Source: Porticoccaceae bacterium
Lineage (GTDB): Bacteria; Pseudomonadota; Gammaproteobacteria; Pseudomonadales; Porticoccaceae
DNA length: 46,479 nt
Reading direction: 5' to 3'
NCBI GenBank assembly: GCA_002689135.1
Contig: NZEU01000034.1
Span: 1-46,479 of the forward strand
Both the position numbers and the translations under genes were made by a program. This document shows, piece after piece, positions 25,427 through 34,965 of this stretch. Position 1 is the first letter of the stretch. Every line of letters begins with the position of its first letter. Below the pieces are notes generated by a model. The model ran no database searches and was not told the DNA's origin. It saw only the letters and a list, made by a program, of their open reading frames with translations.

Positions 25427-26998
25427 TCAATGTTCACGAGTCATTACAAAATCGACATCTGGAAACCGCTCTTGCATTAAGGACAAGTTTACCCTGCTAG
25501 GTGCTAAGTATGTCAAATGCCCACCGCCATCATAAGCAAGATTATCCCATGCCTTATTCTTAAAACGTTCTAGTAATATGGCTGGATCTGCGTTAATCCA
25601 GCGGGCCGAGTACACATTTACTTGCTCATAAACGGCCTCTACTGAATATTCGGCTTTCAGCCGAAAAGCTACAACCTCAAACTGTAACTGACCTATAGCT
25701 CCAACAATTATGTCATTATTCTTTACCGGAAAAAAAACTTGTGTGCTACCCTCCTCGGACAACTGCCGGATACCTTTTTGCAACTGCTTGGCCTTCATTG
25801 GATCTTTGAGTCGAATTAATTTAAAAAGTTCCGGTGCAAAATGAGGGATGCCCAAAAACTTTAGTTGCTCTCCCTCGGTAAAAGTATCACCAATCTGAAT
25901 TGAACCATGATTATGTAATCCTATAATATCTCCTGCCTGCGCCTCATCGAGAGAAGCTCGTTCTCCAGCTTTGAAGCTGAAAGCATCGGAGACCCTAACT
26001 TCTTTACCGGTCCTCACATGTTTGATCCTCATTCCACGACGATACTGTCCGGAACATATTCGCAAAAATGCAATCCGATCTCGGTGTTTTAAATCCATAT
26101 TTGCCTGTATTTTAAAGACAAATCCGCTAAAAGCCGTTTCAGTAGGCGAGACCTCTCGAATCAAAGTCATTCTGGGCTGAGGTTCAGGGGCCCACCTAAT
26201 AAAATCATCGAGCATTTCTCTAACACCAAAATTTCCAAGCGCGGTCCCAAAGAATACTGGCGTCAACTCACCAGAGAAAAATTTTTCAAGACAAAATTTA
26301 TGAGTTGCTCCATAAACGAGCTCTAATTCCTCAAGCACATCATCAGCGAAATCGCCTAGCACCTCCCTAGCTGCCTTGGAATGTAAGTCTTTAACTAGAT
26401 TTCCCTCTGTAAGAGTTCGCCCTCTTCCTTGCACATACACGTGGATAGTGTCAGTGTAGAAATTGTATACACCACGAAATCCGCGCCCCATACCAATTGG
26501 CCAATTAATTGGCGTAGCCTTAATTCTGAGCACCGACTCAATCTCATCAAGTAAGTCAACAGGATCCCGGATATCACGATCCATTTTGTTTACAAAAGTA
26601 AAGATCGGCGTTGAACGCAACCGACAAACCTCCATAAGTTTTATAGTTCTTTGCTCTACACCCTTCGCACCATCAATCACCATCAAAGACGAATCTACAG
26701 CCGTGAGAGTCCTATAGGTGTCTTCTGAAAAATCTTGGTGACCCGGAGTATCCAAAAGATTTACCATACAATTACCATATGGAAACTGCATCACCGAAGA
26801 AGTAACAGAAATACCCCGTTTTTTTTCCATCTCCATCCAATCCGATGTGGCATGACGATCACTTTTTCGTCCCTTTACGGTCCCTGCAATCTGTATTAAA
26901 TTTCCTAGCAAGAGCATTTTTTCGGTAATCGTAGTTTTACCCGCATCGGGATGTGAAATAATGGCAAAGGTACGCCGATCTGATTGCTGCAGTTTCAT
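25427..26998 (-). CDS. prfC: Peptide chain release factor 3 (RF3)
   Basis: This 523-residue translational GTPase has its G1 motif in [14 protein letters not shown] (residues 14-27). The switch segment is followed by G3 [14 protein letters not shown] (about residues 78-91), G4 FVNKMDRD and an EF-G-like second domain. The RF3 C-terminal domain carries [20 protein letters not shown], a family hallmark. It recycles RF1 and RF2 from the ribosome after peptide release. Length and motifs are those of a complete RF3. The ATG at 26998 follows GAGTTCC-type sequence with no strong ribosome binding site. The acyltransferase gene lies immediately downstream. Confidence 0.97.
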   Translation of the reverse strand: MKLQQSDRRTFAIISHPDAGKTTITEKMLLLGNLIQIAGTVKGRKSDRHATSDWMEMEKKRGISVTSSVMQFPYGNCMVNLLDTPGHQDFSEDTYRTLTAVDSSLMVIDGAKGVEQRTIKLMEVCRLRSTPIFTFVNKMDRDIRDPVDLLDEIESVLRIKATPINWPIGMGRGFRGVYNFYTDTIHVYVQGRGRTLTEGNLVKDLHSKAAREVLGDFADDVLEELELVYGATHKFCLEKFFSGELTPVFFGTALGNFGVREMLDDFIRWAPEPQPRMTLIREVSPTETAFSGFVFKIQANMDLKHRDRIAFLRICSGQYRRGMRIKHVRTGKEVRVSDAFSFKAGERASLDEAQAGDIIGLHNHGSIQIGDTFTEGEQLKFLGIPHFAPELFKLIRLKDPMKAKQLQKGIRQLSEEGSTQVFFPVKNNDIIVGAIGQLQFEVVAFRLKAEYSVEAVYEQVNVYSARWINADPAILLERFKNKAWDNLAYDGGGHLTYLAPSRVNLSLMQERFPDVDFVMTREH

Positions 26999-27154
26999 TG
27001 GAACTCCGAGGACGAAAAAGTTTGGACACGATTATAACCCTGACGACAAAACTTCACACGATGATATCGCGTAATCAACATATGTTAGTAGTATTAAAGC
27101 GCTGAAATACTGTGATCGAAATGTGCATTCGGCACACTTATTTGAGGCAAAAAA

Positions 27155-28186
27155 GTGTATGATGTTGTTGTGAAGTATTTAGGCCAAACTAGTTATGACC
27201 ATCAAGGAGAACGCCCCCAAAGTGGCGTTCTCCTCTGTAACTTGGGCACGCCAGACGCGCCTTACACAACTGAGCTACGCGTCTATTTAAAAGAGTTTTT
27301 AAGCGATCCTAGGGTCGTTGAAGTTCCGCGATTACTTTGGTTTGTGATTTTATACTTCATAATACTCCCGCTTCGTCCTTCTCGTTCTGCAAATCTGTAT
27401 AAAAGCGTCTGGACAAATGAGGGAGCTCCACTGCTTGTGAATTGCAAAGCGCAAGTCGAGGGAGTGAGAAAACGTCTTCAAAAAAAGTTTGGAAGAGACA
27501 TCCCTGTTACTCTTGGAATGCGCTATGGGAATCCATCTATTCCATCCGCACTCTCCGAGCTTACAGCGCTTAATGTTCGAAACATAGTTGTGTTACCACT
27601 TTATCCTCAGTACTGCGCAGCAACTACCGGATCTACATTTGATGCAATAGCCAAAACCATGATGAGATCTCGATGGGTCCCGGAACTTCACTTTATAGGC
27701 GGTTACCAGCAATCATCACAATATATAATGGCAATAGGTGAGACCATAAAAATTCACTTCAAGAAAAACGGAAAACAAAAAAAAATAATATTTTCATACC
27801 ATGGTACGCCGCAAAAATATCTTGAAAAAGGCGATCCATACCATTGCTTTTGCCATCAAACTACGCGGCTTGTCAGAGAGTTTGTGGGACTCAAAGAAGA
27901 GGATGTACTTACTACCTTTCAATCTCGTTTTGGCCGAGAGCCCTGGCTACAACCTTATACTGACAAAATATTAGAAGATCTTCCCTCACAAGGTATAACC
28001 TCTGTAGCTGTACTTTGTCCGGGATTTTCCTCTGATTGCCTCGAAACATTAGAAGAGATAAAAGTGGAGGCGAGAGATATATTCACCAAAGCTGGAGGTT
28101 CTGAGTTTCACTATATACCAGCACTCAATTCAAACCCCCAACACTTGGACGCACTCACTGAAATAATCAGCCGCCACTTAATTTAA
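27155..28186 (+). CDS. hemH: Ferrochelatase
   Basis: This 343-residue enzyme inserts iron into protoporphyrin IX, the final step of haem synthesis. It has GVLLCNLGTPDAP at residues 24-36, LGMRYGNPSIPSAL near 120, the catalytic-His segment IIFSYHGTPQKYLEKGDPY (about 207-225) and VAVLCPGFSSDCLETLEEI near 290, whose glutamate assists metal transfer. The start is GTG 27155, with GAGG about eight bases upstream; an ATG a few bases on is out of frame. It converges on the sirtuin gene with a nine-base overlap. A haem-breakdown gene lies at the far left of the window but is unlinked to it. Confidence 0.96.
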   Translation: MYDVVVKYLGQTSYDHQGERPQSGVLLCNLGTPDAPYTTELRVYLKEFLSDPRVVEVPRLLWFVILYFIILPLRPSRSANLYKSVWTNEGAPLLVNCKAQVEGVRKRLQKKFGRDIPVTLGMRYGNPSIPSALSELTALNVRNIVVLPLYPQYCAATTGSTFDAIAKTMMRSRWVPELHFIGGYQQSSQYIMAIGETIKIHFKKNGKQKKIIFSYHGTPQKYLEKGDPYHCFCHQTTRLVREFVGLKEEDVLTTFQSRFGREPWLQPYTDKILEDLPSQGITSVAVLCPGFSSDCLETLEEIKVEARDIFTKAGGSEFHYIPALNSNPQHLDALTEIISRHLI

Positions 28187-29038
28187 TTTACCTATCTCAT
28201 CCGAGTAGATGCGCTCATTGGAAAGTTGCATCCAGTGCCTCAAAACTGGACCGCAATCAGCTCTTGTCTTTTCAATAGCGAGATGATCCGCACGAGTATC
28301 GCCATTACACAGCAAGGCAATCGGCTTACCCTGTTTGCTCGCCCAATTACAAAAACGATATCCAGAAAATACCTGTAAAGAGGAGCCAACCACTAACAAT
28401 CCAGATGACACCTTCATCATATCCATACATAAATCTATCTTACTATGCGGCACAACTTCACCGAAAAATACTACGTCTGGTTTTAATAAACCCCCACAAA
28501 GATGGCAACTCGGAATAATTAAAGAGGTAAAATCTAAATTATCGATGCTAGCATCATTTTCGGGCACAATTCTTTCAACCTTATTAAAAAAAATAGGGTT
28601 ATGTTTTTTAAATAAATCTTGCAAACTCTGTCTCGACTGCATATCCCCGCAGTCTAAACACAAAACCGAATCGGCTCGCCCATGCAAATCAATGACGCCT
28701 TTACTACCTGCTTTTTCATGAAGACCATCCACATTTTGCGTGACTAGCCCTGATATCATCCCCATTTTTTCCAATTTAACTAATGCCAAGTGGGCAATAT
28801 TAGGCTCGGCCGCACTTATGAATCTCCATCCAGCGATATTTCGCGCCCAAAATTGTCTTCTGCTAGTTTCGTTTAAAAGAAATTCTTGATATGTAACAGG
28901 AGATTTGCGTTGCCATTTTCCCTCAGAGTTTCGATAAGTAGGGATTCCTGAGAGTGAACTGATCCCTGCCCCTGTAAGCACAAGCCAATCGGTCTGGGAC
29001 ATCAGTAAATCGAGAAGCGACTTCAGGATAGTGTCCAT
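28178..29038 (-). CDS. Sir2-family NAD-dependent protein deacylase
   Basis: This 286-residue sirtuin has VLTGAGISSLSGIPTYR (about residues 20-36) forming the NAD pocket. TQNVDGLHEKAG and the catalytic His in DLHGR are followed by two zinc-binding CxxC pairs (CLDCGDM near residue 130, CHLCGG near 180) and VVGSSLQVFSGYR near 220. The enzyme removes acyl groups from lysines with NAD as cosubstrate. The long spacing between the cysteine pairs and the RNSEGKW loop suit the class II (SIRT4-like) group. The ATG at 29038 lacks an obvious ribosome binding site. It ends tail to tail with hemH. Confidence 0.9.
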   Translation of the reverse strand: MDTILKSLLDLLMSQTDWLVLTGAGISSLSGIPTYRNSEGKWQRKSPVTYQEFLLNETSRRQFWARNIAGWRFISAAEPNIAHLALVKLEKMGMISGLVTQNVDGLHEKAGSKGVIDLHGRADSVLCLDCGDMQSRQSLQDLFKKHNPIFFNKVERIVPENDASIDNLDFTSLIIPSCHLCGGLLKPDVVFFGEVVPHSKIDLCMDMMKVSSGLLVVGSSLQVFSGYRFCNWASKQGKPIALLCNGDTRADHLAIEKTRADCGPVLRHWMQLSNERIYSDEIGKLN

Positions 29039-29191
29039 CTATGAAAACACAAAATCAACGGAGTTTTATTTTTCCGATTAAATAGGGCCGGTTTATTAAA
29101 CAAAACACGCTCCATAATATTCAACTAGAGACACGCACTAAAAGTAAGTATAAAATTAGAAATCATTTATTTATACGAAAAAATTTGGTTA

Positions 29192-30448
29192 ATGATCATT
29201 CAAGATTATGTGGAAACATTAGGGAACGCTGCAACTATGGCATCAAGGTCTATTGCATGTGCGACTTCTGAGGTCAAGGATACAACACTCGCTCTTATTG
29301 CAGAACATCTCGACTCAGACCGACAATTTATTGTTTTAGCAAATGAATTAGATTTAGAGGAAGCTAAAAATAACTCGCTAGATCCTGCCATGATTGAGCG
29401 TCTTGAGTTAGGTCCCAGCCAGATCGACCAGATGCTTGAGGGGCTCCATCAGGTTATCGGGTTAACCGATCCAATTGGAGAGGAAAACGATATAGGGCGC
29501 CGTCCCAGCGGAATTTACTTAAAGAAACTACGCGTACCATTGGGCGTTGTTGGTATAATTTATGAGTCGCGTCCTAACGTCACCATTGACGCCGCCAGCT
29601 TATGTCTCAAGGCAGGGAACGCTTGTATACTTCGCGGAGGGAGTGAGGCAATAAACTCAAACCGTGCAATTGGCGTAAGCATTCAGAATGCTCTTGCAAA
29701 ATCTAAGCTACCCAATGCCTCTATACAAATTGTCAACACGCCTGATCGTCGAGTAGTTTCAGCATTACTTTCCCTCTCAAGTTGCGTAGACATAATAATT
29801 CCTCGTGGCGGAAAAAGTCTTATTGAAAAAGTAATTAAAGAAAGTTCCATTCCGATCATAAAACATCTGGATGGGAACTGTCACATGTACATCGACGATA
29901 GCGCTAACCTAGAAATGGTAATTGCATTAACCGTGAATGCCAAAACCAGTCGCTATGGCGTATGTAATGCGCTCGAGTCATTGTTAATCGCGAAAAATGA
30001 GGCCAAAAAAATCTTGCCTTCGCTTTGTTCCGAAATGAGAAAAAGACACGTCGAACTTCGGGGGTGCATTGAAACTAGATGCCTTGTCGAGGGAATCAAA
30101 GCTGCGTCTGACGCAGACTGGTCTCTCGAATACCTCGCACCAATATTATCAATCAAAATCGTGGCCGATATTTTGGATGCTATTGAGCATATAAACAAAT
30201 ATGGCTCGGGTCATACCGACTGCATCATCACAGAGAATACCGACAATGCAAAACGATTTGTAAGAGAAGTTGACTCAAGTTCTGTGATGGTTAATGCCTC
30301 AACCAGATTTGCGGATGGATTCGAATACGGTTTAGGAGCTGAGATAGGAATTTCAACTGATAAAATCCATGTTAGGGGTCCAGTGGGTTTACAGGGGCTT
30401 ACTTGTCAAAAGTGGGTGGTCTATGGCGACGGAACGATTCGTAAATAG
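29192..30448 (+). CDS. proA: Gamma-glutamyl phosphate reductase
   Basis: This 418-residue aldehyde-dehydrogenase-fold enzyme makes glutamate-5-semialdehyde for proline synthesis. PLGVVGIIYESRPNVTIDAA (about residues 111-130), LRGGSEAINSN, the HLDGNCHMYID segment and the catalytic Cys258 in RYGVCNALESLL are all present, and the C-terminus has ADGFEYGLGAEIGISTDKIH. Length is normal. It is the first gene of the housekeeping block, and nadD follows directly with one base between stop and start. proB is not in the window. Confidence 0.97.
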   Translation: MIIQDYVETLGNAATMASRSIACATSEVKDTTLALIAEHLDSDRQFIVLANELDLEEAKNNSLDPAMIERLELGPSQIDQMLEGLHQVIGLTDPIGEENDIGRRPSGIYLKKLRVPLGVVGIIYESRPNVTIDAASLCLKAGNACILRGGSEAINSNRAIGVSIQNALAKSKLPNASIQIVNTPDRRVVSALLSLSSCVDIIIPRGGKSLIEKVIKESSIPIIKHLDGNCHMYIDDSANLEMVIALTVNAKTSRYGVCNALESLLIAKNEAKKILPSLCSEMRKRHVELRGCIETRCLVEGIKAASDADWSLEYLAPILSIKIVADILDAIEHINKYGSGHTDCIITENTDNAKRFVREVDSSSVMVNASTRFADGFEYGLGAEIGISTDKIHVRGPVGLQGLTCQKWVVYGDGTIRK

Positions 30449-30449
30449 A

Positions 30450-31082
30450 ATGTCTATAGCGCTATTAGGAGGTACATTTGATCCAATACATACCGGCCAT
30501 ATTGGTATTGCCAAATATCTTTGCGAACACCTAAAAGTCGATGAGTTGAGACTGGTTCCATGTGGTCGCCCGAGTCATAAACAGCACCCAGTTGTCTCCA
30601 ACCAGCATCGCTTAGCAATGCTCCAAATTGCTTTGAAACAGCATCCGGAACTCTCTCTTCAGACGAACGAATTAGCTAGTGATACTCCAAGTTACACCAT
30701 TAATACTTTACGTTTAGTAAGAACTCAAATTGGTCCAAACCGATCGCTTTTTATGTGCATAGGCATGGACGCTCTTAATACTTTACACGAATGGAAAGAA
30801 TGGAAGAGTATTCTAGATTATGCAAACATTGTGGTAGTGGCGCGCCCCAATGCAAGCTTCCCTGAGACAACATTTCTAGTTGACTGGATCAGAAAAAATG
30901 AATGTAATTCGTTAAAAAAACTTCTGCAGATGGAGTTTGGCGTTTTTTATTTCTGTAATTCTAAACGTCACGATATATCATCTACTGAAATTAGAGACCT
31001 TAAAAAGCAACGTTTTGGAATCAAGCAATATGTTTCGCCTGGCATAGAAAGCTATATTACGGAAAATAATCTTTATTGTTGA
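30450..31082 (+). CDS. nadD: Nicotinate-nucleotide adenylyltransferase
   Basis: This 210-residue nucleotidyltransferase converts nicotinate mononucleotide and ATP to deamido-NAD. The N-terminal ALLGGTFDPIHTGHIG carries the HxGH nucleotide motif, and the C-terminal ISSTEIRDL is the second ATP-binding signature. The start is ATG 30450, one base after the proA stop, because family members begin just before the LLGGTFDP motif. An ATG at 30423 inside proA would add nine residues and is preceded by GTGGGTGG, so it cannot be excluded. It is followed after nine bases by rsfS. Confidence 0.95.
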   Translation: MSIALLGGTFDPIHTGHIGIAKYLCEHLKVDELRLVPCGRPSHKQHPVVSNQHRLAMLQIALKQHPELSLQTNELASDTPSYTINTLRLVRTQIGPNRSLFMCIGMDALNTLHEWKEWKSILDYANIVVVARPNASFPETTFLVDWIRKNECNSLKKLLQMEFGVFYFCNSKRHDISSTEIRDLKKQRFGIKQYVSPGIESYITENNLYC

Positions 31083-31091
31083 CTAATTCAA

Positions 31092-31481
31092 ATGAAACAC
31101 ACTCTTCAAAATATAATCGTCGGTTCCTTGGAAGATGCGAAAGTATTTGACATCACGAGGCTAGATGTCCGATCTAATTGCAATATAACTGATGAGATGA
31201 TCATCGCTACAGGTTCATCCACCCGGCAGGTAAAATCTGCCTGCAAACATGTAATTAATAATGTCAAAACGCGCGGCGGTCTAAGGCCTATCGGAATCGA
31301 AGGGGAGGATGTCAGTGAGTGGATTTTGATTGATTTTGGTGACGTCGTGATTCACATTATGTTGCAATCAATACGCGAGTTTTATCGTTTAGAACGCTTA
31401 TGGTCTTTCAGCAATATTTCTGAAGAAGAAATATTTCCAAACATTGAAAAAACAAAATCGTCGCAACCATCATGCAAATAA
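31092..31481 (+). CDS. rsfS: Ribosome silencing factor RsfS
   Basis: This 129-residue protein has the RsfS/Iojap fold: DEMIIATGSSTRQVKSAC (about residues 36-53), then GIEGEDVSEWILIDFGDVV and HIMLQSIREFYRLERLW. It binds L14 on the large subunit and blocks joining with the small subunit in starvation. A C-terminal extension of about 20 residues (ISEEEIFPNIEKTKSSQ) is slightly long. The gene overlaps rlmH by ten bases, so the two are coupled. Confidence 0.95.
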   Translation: MKHTLQNIIVGSLEDAKVFDITRLDVRSNCNITDEMIIATGSSTRQVKSACKHVINNVKTRGGLRPIGIEGEDVSEWILIDFGDVVIHIMLQSIREFYRLERLWSFSNISEEEIFPNIEKTKSSQPSCK

Positions 31482-31942
31482 CGATTTCCGCGGTTGGAAC
31501 ACGAACGCCCAAATGGATTCAAGAGGGTGTTACCAACTATCAACGCCGGCTTCCAGCCAATTTACGTCCAAAATTAATTGAAGTGCCTTTAGAAAAAAGA
31601 CGCAAGACTACCGTTATAGACAATGCAGTAGAGAAGGAGAGTGAGGCGCTATTTAAAAAAATTCATTCAGACGATTGTGTTATCATTCTCGACGTTTCGG
31701 GCATCAAAATAAGTACCAACGAGGTTGCCGATTTTCTGAAATACTGGCAATTTCAAAACAAGAATATTTACTTTTTAATTGGGGGACCAGATGGCATTTC
31801 TCCTCGCTATATTCGGAGAGCTCAGTTTTGCTGGTCACTGTCGGAGATGACCTTGCCCCACTCATTGGTGCGAATCATACTCCTCGAGCAACTCTACAGA
31901 GCTTGGAGCATTAATTCTAATCACCCTTACCATAGAGCCTGA
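31472..31942 (+). CDS. rlmH: 23S rRNA pseudouridine-1915 N3-methyltransferase
   Basis: This 156-residue SPOUT methyltransferase modifies Psi1915 in helix 69 of 23S rRNA. FLIGGPDGISPRYIRRA (about residues 103-119) is the SAM-binding loop, and the C-terminal knot has LPHSLVRIILLEQLYRAW and NHPYHR, both invariant in RlmH. The ATG at 31472 lies inside the end of rsfS. PBP2 follows after 14 bases. Confidence 0.97.
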   Translation: MQITISAVGTRTPKWIQEGVTNYQRRLPANLRPKLIEVPLEKRRKTTVIDNAVEKESEALFKKIHSDDCVIILDVSGIKISTNEVADFLKYWQFQNKNIYFLIGGPDGISPRYIRRAQFCWSLSEMTLPHSLVRIILLEQLYRAWSINSNHPYHRA

Positions 31943-31956
31943 AGAGAAGAATAAAA

Positions 31957-33822
31957 ATGAATGACAATTCTGCTTTTGTCAACGATACGGAGATGAAGCG
32001 GCTGTTTTCAAGACGGGTCTTGTTTGCATCAATAGTCGCTATTGTAGTGGGATTTATGGTCTTAGGGCGCTATTTCGATCTGCAGGTCAATCAGCATCAA
32101 GATTTCGTCACACAATCAAATAACAATCGAGTTTTGATGCGTCCTGTGAGCCCGCCACGAGGATTAATATTTGATCGCAATGGTGAATTATTAGCAGACA
32201 ATAAGCCCACTTATAACCTCACAATCGTTAATGAGCGAAGTGGTAACTTAGAAGTTCTTCTTAATGACCTCCGGCAACTGATTGAAATATCCTCCCAAGA
32301 TATCTATCAGTTTAAAAATAGACTCAAACGACGAAAACCTTACCAAAATATCCCACTTAAATATAATCTTAGTGAGCGTGAGCGAAGCATTCTTGGTGTC
32401 AATAGCTTCAGATTAAATGGGGCTGAAGTGTCTGCAAAACTAACGCGCTATTACCCGCAGGGTCCATTTTTTGCTCATGTAATCGGCTATGTTGGCCGCA
32501 TAAATGAAATAGAAAACCGAAATATCGACACCTCGCTATACCGCGGAACGGATTCTATAGGGAAGCTAGGTATTGAAAAATATTATGAACATGCACTTTT
32601 GGGGAAGTTAGGGCATGAGCACGTCGAAACCAACGCTCGCGGACGCGTGATGAGGTCTCTTAGCAAAGAAGATCCAATCCCGGGCGCCAATTTAGAATTA
32701 TACTTAGACGCGAACCTTCAACGCACCGCGCAGAAGATCTTAGGAGATAAACGGGCCGCTTTTGTGGCTATCGAGATTAAAACTGGTGGGATACTTGCGA
32801 TGGTAAGCACACCCAGCTATGACCCCAACAAATTCGTCCTAGGAATCAGCCAAGGAGATTACTCAGAATTGGTAAATTCAGAGAACCAGCCATTGTTTAA
32901 CCGGGCGATTCGTGGACAATATCCGCCGGGGTCAACAATTAAACCGATGTTCGGTCTTATCGGGCTCCAAAACAAAATTATTACTACTAAACACGTAATT
33001 GATGACCCAGGATTTTTTGTTTTAAAGGGAGTTGAACGCCCCTGGCGTGACCATAACTCAGACAAAGGTGGGCACGGAGAGGGCATTGATTTAGCGCAAG
33101 CAATAATCGAATCTTGTGACGTCTACTTTTACAACATGGGCTTAGATATTGGTATTGAAACCTTAGCTTCGTTTAGCTCAATGTTTGGTATTGGCCAAGT
33201 AACCGGCATTGACCTACATGGGGAACAACCCGGAATAATGCCGTCAAAATCATGGAAAAAACTTACGCTCGGTGAGCCTTGGTTTGATGGTGATACTATC
33301 AACGTAAGTATCGGACAAGGTTTTATGCTTGCCACTCCACTCCAACTAGCCGTGATGACAGCACGAATAGCTTCACGCGGCTCTCAAATCGTGCCAAAAC
33401 TCGTTTCATCAAAAAATGGTGTCAATTATACAAAGAATGATAATTTTCCTATCACGCCCCTCGATATTCACTCAGAGTACTGGACCTACATGCATCAAGC
33501 AATGCGAAATGTTGTTCACACACCTCGAGGTACAGCCTACCGAATCGGAAAAGATCTCAACTACCTGATAGCTGGGAAGACTGGGACCGCGCAAGTGATA
33601 AGTATTGATGCAGACAAAGAATATGACAAAACACAAATTGACCAAACAAAGTGGGATCATGCCTTGTTCATTGCTTTTGCGCCAGCAGAAGATCCAAAGA
33701 TTGCTATGGCCTTAATTGTAGAAAATGGCGGTCACGGAAGCTCCACTGCAGCACCGATTGCCCGAGTTATTTTAGATGCTTATTTCAATGAAGTAGAAAA
33801 ACAAATGTTGGTAGGTGGATAA
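31957..33822 (+). CDS. mrdA: Penicillin-binding protein 2 (elongasome transpeptidase)
   Basis: The product is 621 residues: a short cytoplasmic start, one membrane helix (about residues 24-44), the dimerisation domain with RPVSPPRGLIFDRNGELLA, and the transpeptidase domain. The active-site serine is Ser326 in GSTIKPM (STIK), with SCDVYFYNMG as the SxN-type motif and AGKTGTAQV as the KTG motif. It crosslinks side-wall peptidoglycan in rod-shaped cells together with RodA, whose gene starts three bases later. Confidence 0.97.
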   Translation: MNDNSAFVNDTEMKRLFSRRVLFASIVAIVVGFMVLGRYFDLQVNQHQDFVTQSNNNRVLMRPVSPPRGLIFDRNGELLADNKPTYNLTIVNERSGNLEVLLNDLRQLIEISSQDIYQFKNRLKRRKPYQNIPLKYNLSERERSILGVNSFRLNGAEVSAKLTRYYPQGPFFAHVIGYVGRINEIENRNIDTSLYRGTDSIGKLGIEKYYEHALLGKLGHEHVETNARGRVMRSLSKEDPIPGANLELYLDANLQRTAQKILGDKRAAFVAIEIKTGGILAMVSTPSYDPNKFVLGISQGDYSELVNSENQPLFNRAIRGQYPPGSTIKPMFGLIGLQNKIITTKHVIDDPGFFVLKGVERPWRDHNSDKGGHGEGIDLAQAIIESCDVYFYNMGLDIGIETLASFSSMFGIGQVTGIDLHGEQPGIMPSKSWKKLTLGEPWFDGDTINVSIGQGFMLATPLQLAVMTARIASRGSQIVPKLVSSKNGVNYTKNDNFPITPLDIHSEYWTYMHQAMRNVVHTPRGTAYRIGKDLNYLIAGKTGTAQVISIDADKEYDKTQIDQTKWDHALFIAFAPAEDPKIAMALIVENGGHGSSTAAPIARVILDAYFNEVEKQMLVGG

Positions 33823-33825
33823 ACC

Positions 33826-34965
33826 ATGTACAAAAGTGACTTTGTCCGTCAATTACAAACACCCGGTGGCGGGATTCAATTACGTCGATCAATACAAATG
33901 GATTACACGCTTGCCATAATTTTGTTAATTTTATGTGGAATGGGACTTCTAATTATCTACAGCGCAACAGGGCAGAGTATCTTTTACGTAAGGAGACAAT
34001 TAATATTTATGCTCACAGGCTTCTTTATAATGATTTTATTTGCTCAATTCCCTCAGCGTTTCTGGGAACGTTGGGCACCAGTAATATACTTGATCGGGGT
34101 TATTGCACTTATTGGCGTTTTGCAAGTTGGAGTGGAAATTAATGGAGCTCAGCGGTGGCTCGATCTGAAATTTATTCGGCTTCAACCGTCGGAGCTGATG
34201 AAAATATGCGTACCTTTGATGATTTCTGCTTACATCGCTAAGCGCGCAATTCCTCCATCTCTAAAACATGTGAGCGCTGCGGTTATTTTAATCTCGATTC
34301 CAGTGTTACTTGTGGTACGACAACCTGACCTCGGCACTGCTTTATTGATCTCAGTGACTGGCTTTTTTGTTCTATTTTTAGCCGGAATTAAGCGTCGATA
34401 TCTTATTGGGGCCTTCGTCCTGGCGCTAGCCGCCCTTCCAAGTCTATGGTTTTTTGTGATGCTTGATTATCAGAAACAACGCGTGTTAACGTTACTTAAT
34501 CCGCAACATGATAAACTGGGAGCCGGATGGAACATAATCCAATCAACCACAGCAATAGGTTCCGGTGGTTGGTCGGGCAAAGGTTGGACGCAAGGAACCC
34601 AGTCACAACTAAATTTCTTACCAGAGAGCCATACTGATTTTATTATTGCAGTTCTCGCTGAAGAGTTTGGCCTCATCGGTGTGTTGACGCTCAGTGCGTT
34701 GTACACATTGCTGATCGGTAGATGTCTTTATATCGGTCTAAGTTCACCATCAATGTTTGGACGATTAATGGCTGGAAGTATTGCATACACCTTTTTCGTC
34801 TTTGTGTTTGTCAATCTATGCATGGTTTCAGGACTATTGCCAGTAGTAGGTGCCCCACTGCCTTTAATCAGCTATGGTGGAACTGCAATTGTGACCTTGT
34901 TAGCTGGATTTGGTATTATTATGTCCATTGGAAACGAATCAAAAAAAGGTAGGAGCGTAAGTTGA
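33826..34965 (+). CDS. mrdB: RodA peptidoglycan glycosyltransferase (SEDS)
   Basis: This 379-residue protein has about ten membrane helices. SEDS signatures include GAQRWLDLKFIRLQPSELMK (about residues 107-126), VVRQPDLGTALL, the GWNIIQSTTAIGSGGWSGKG loop with FLPESHTDFIIAVLAEEFG, and PLISYGGTAIVTLLAGFG near the end. RodA polymerises glycan strands for cell elongation with PBP2. The ATG at 33826 has GGTGG upstream. Its stop codon overlaps the TTG start of mltB. Confidence 0.97.
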   Translation: MYKSDFVRQLQTPGGGIQLRRSIQMDYTLAIILLILCGMGLLIIYSATGQSIFYVRRQLIFMLTGFFIMILFAQFPQRFWERWAPVIYLIGVIALIGVLQVGVEINGAQRWLDLKFIRLQPSELMKICVPLMISAYIAKRAIPPSLKHVSAAVILISIPVLLVVRQPDLGTALLISVTGFFVLFLAGIKRRYLIGAFVLALAALPSLWFFVMLDYQKQRVLTLLNPQHDKLGAGWNIIQSTTAIGSGGWSGKGWTQGTQSQLNFLPESHTDFIIAVLAEEFGLIGVLTLSALYTLLIGRCLYIGLSSPSMFGRLMAGSIAYTFFVFVFVNLCMVSGLLPVVGAPLPLISYGGTAIVTLLAGFGIIMSIGNESKKGRSVS

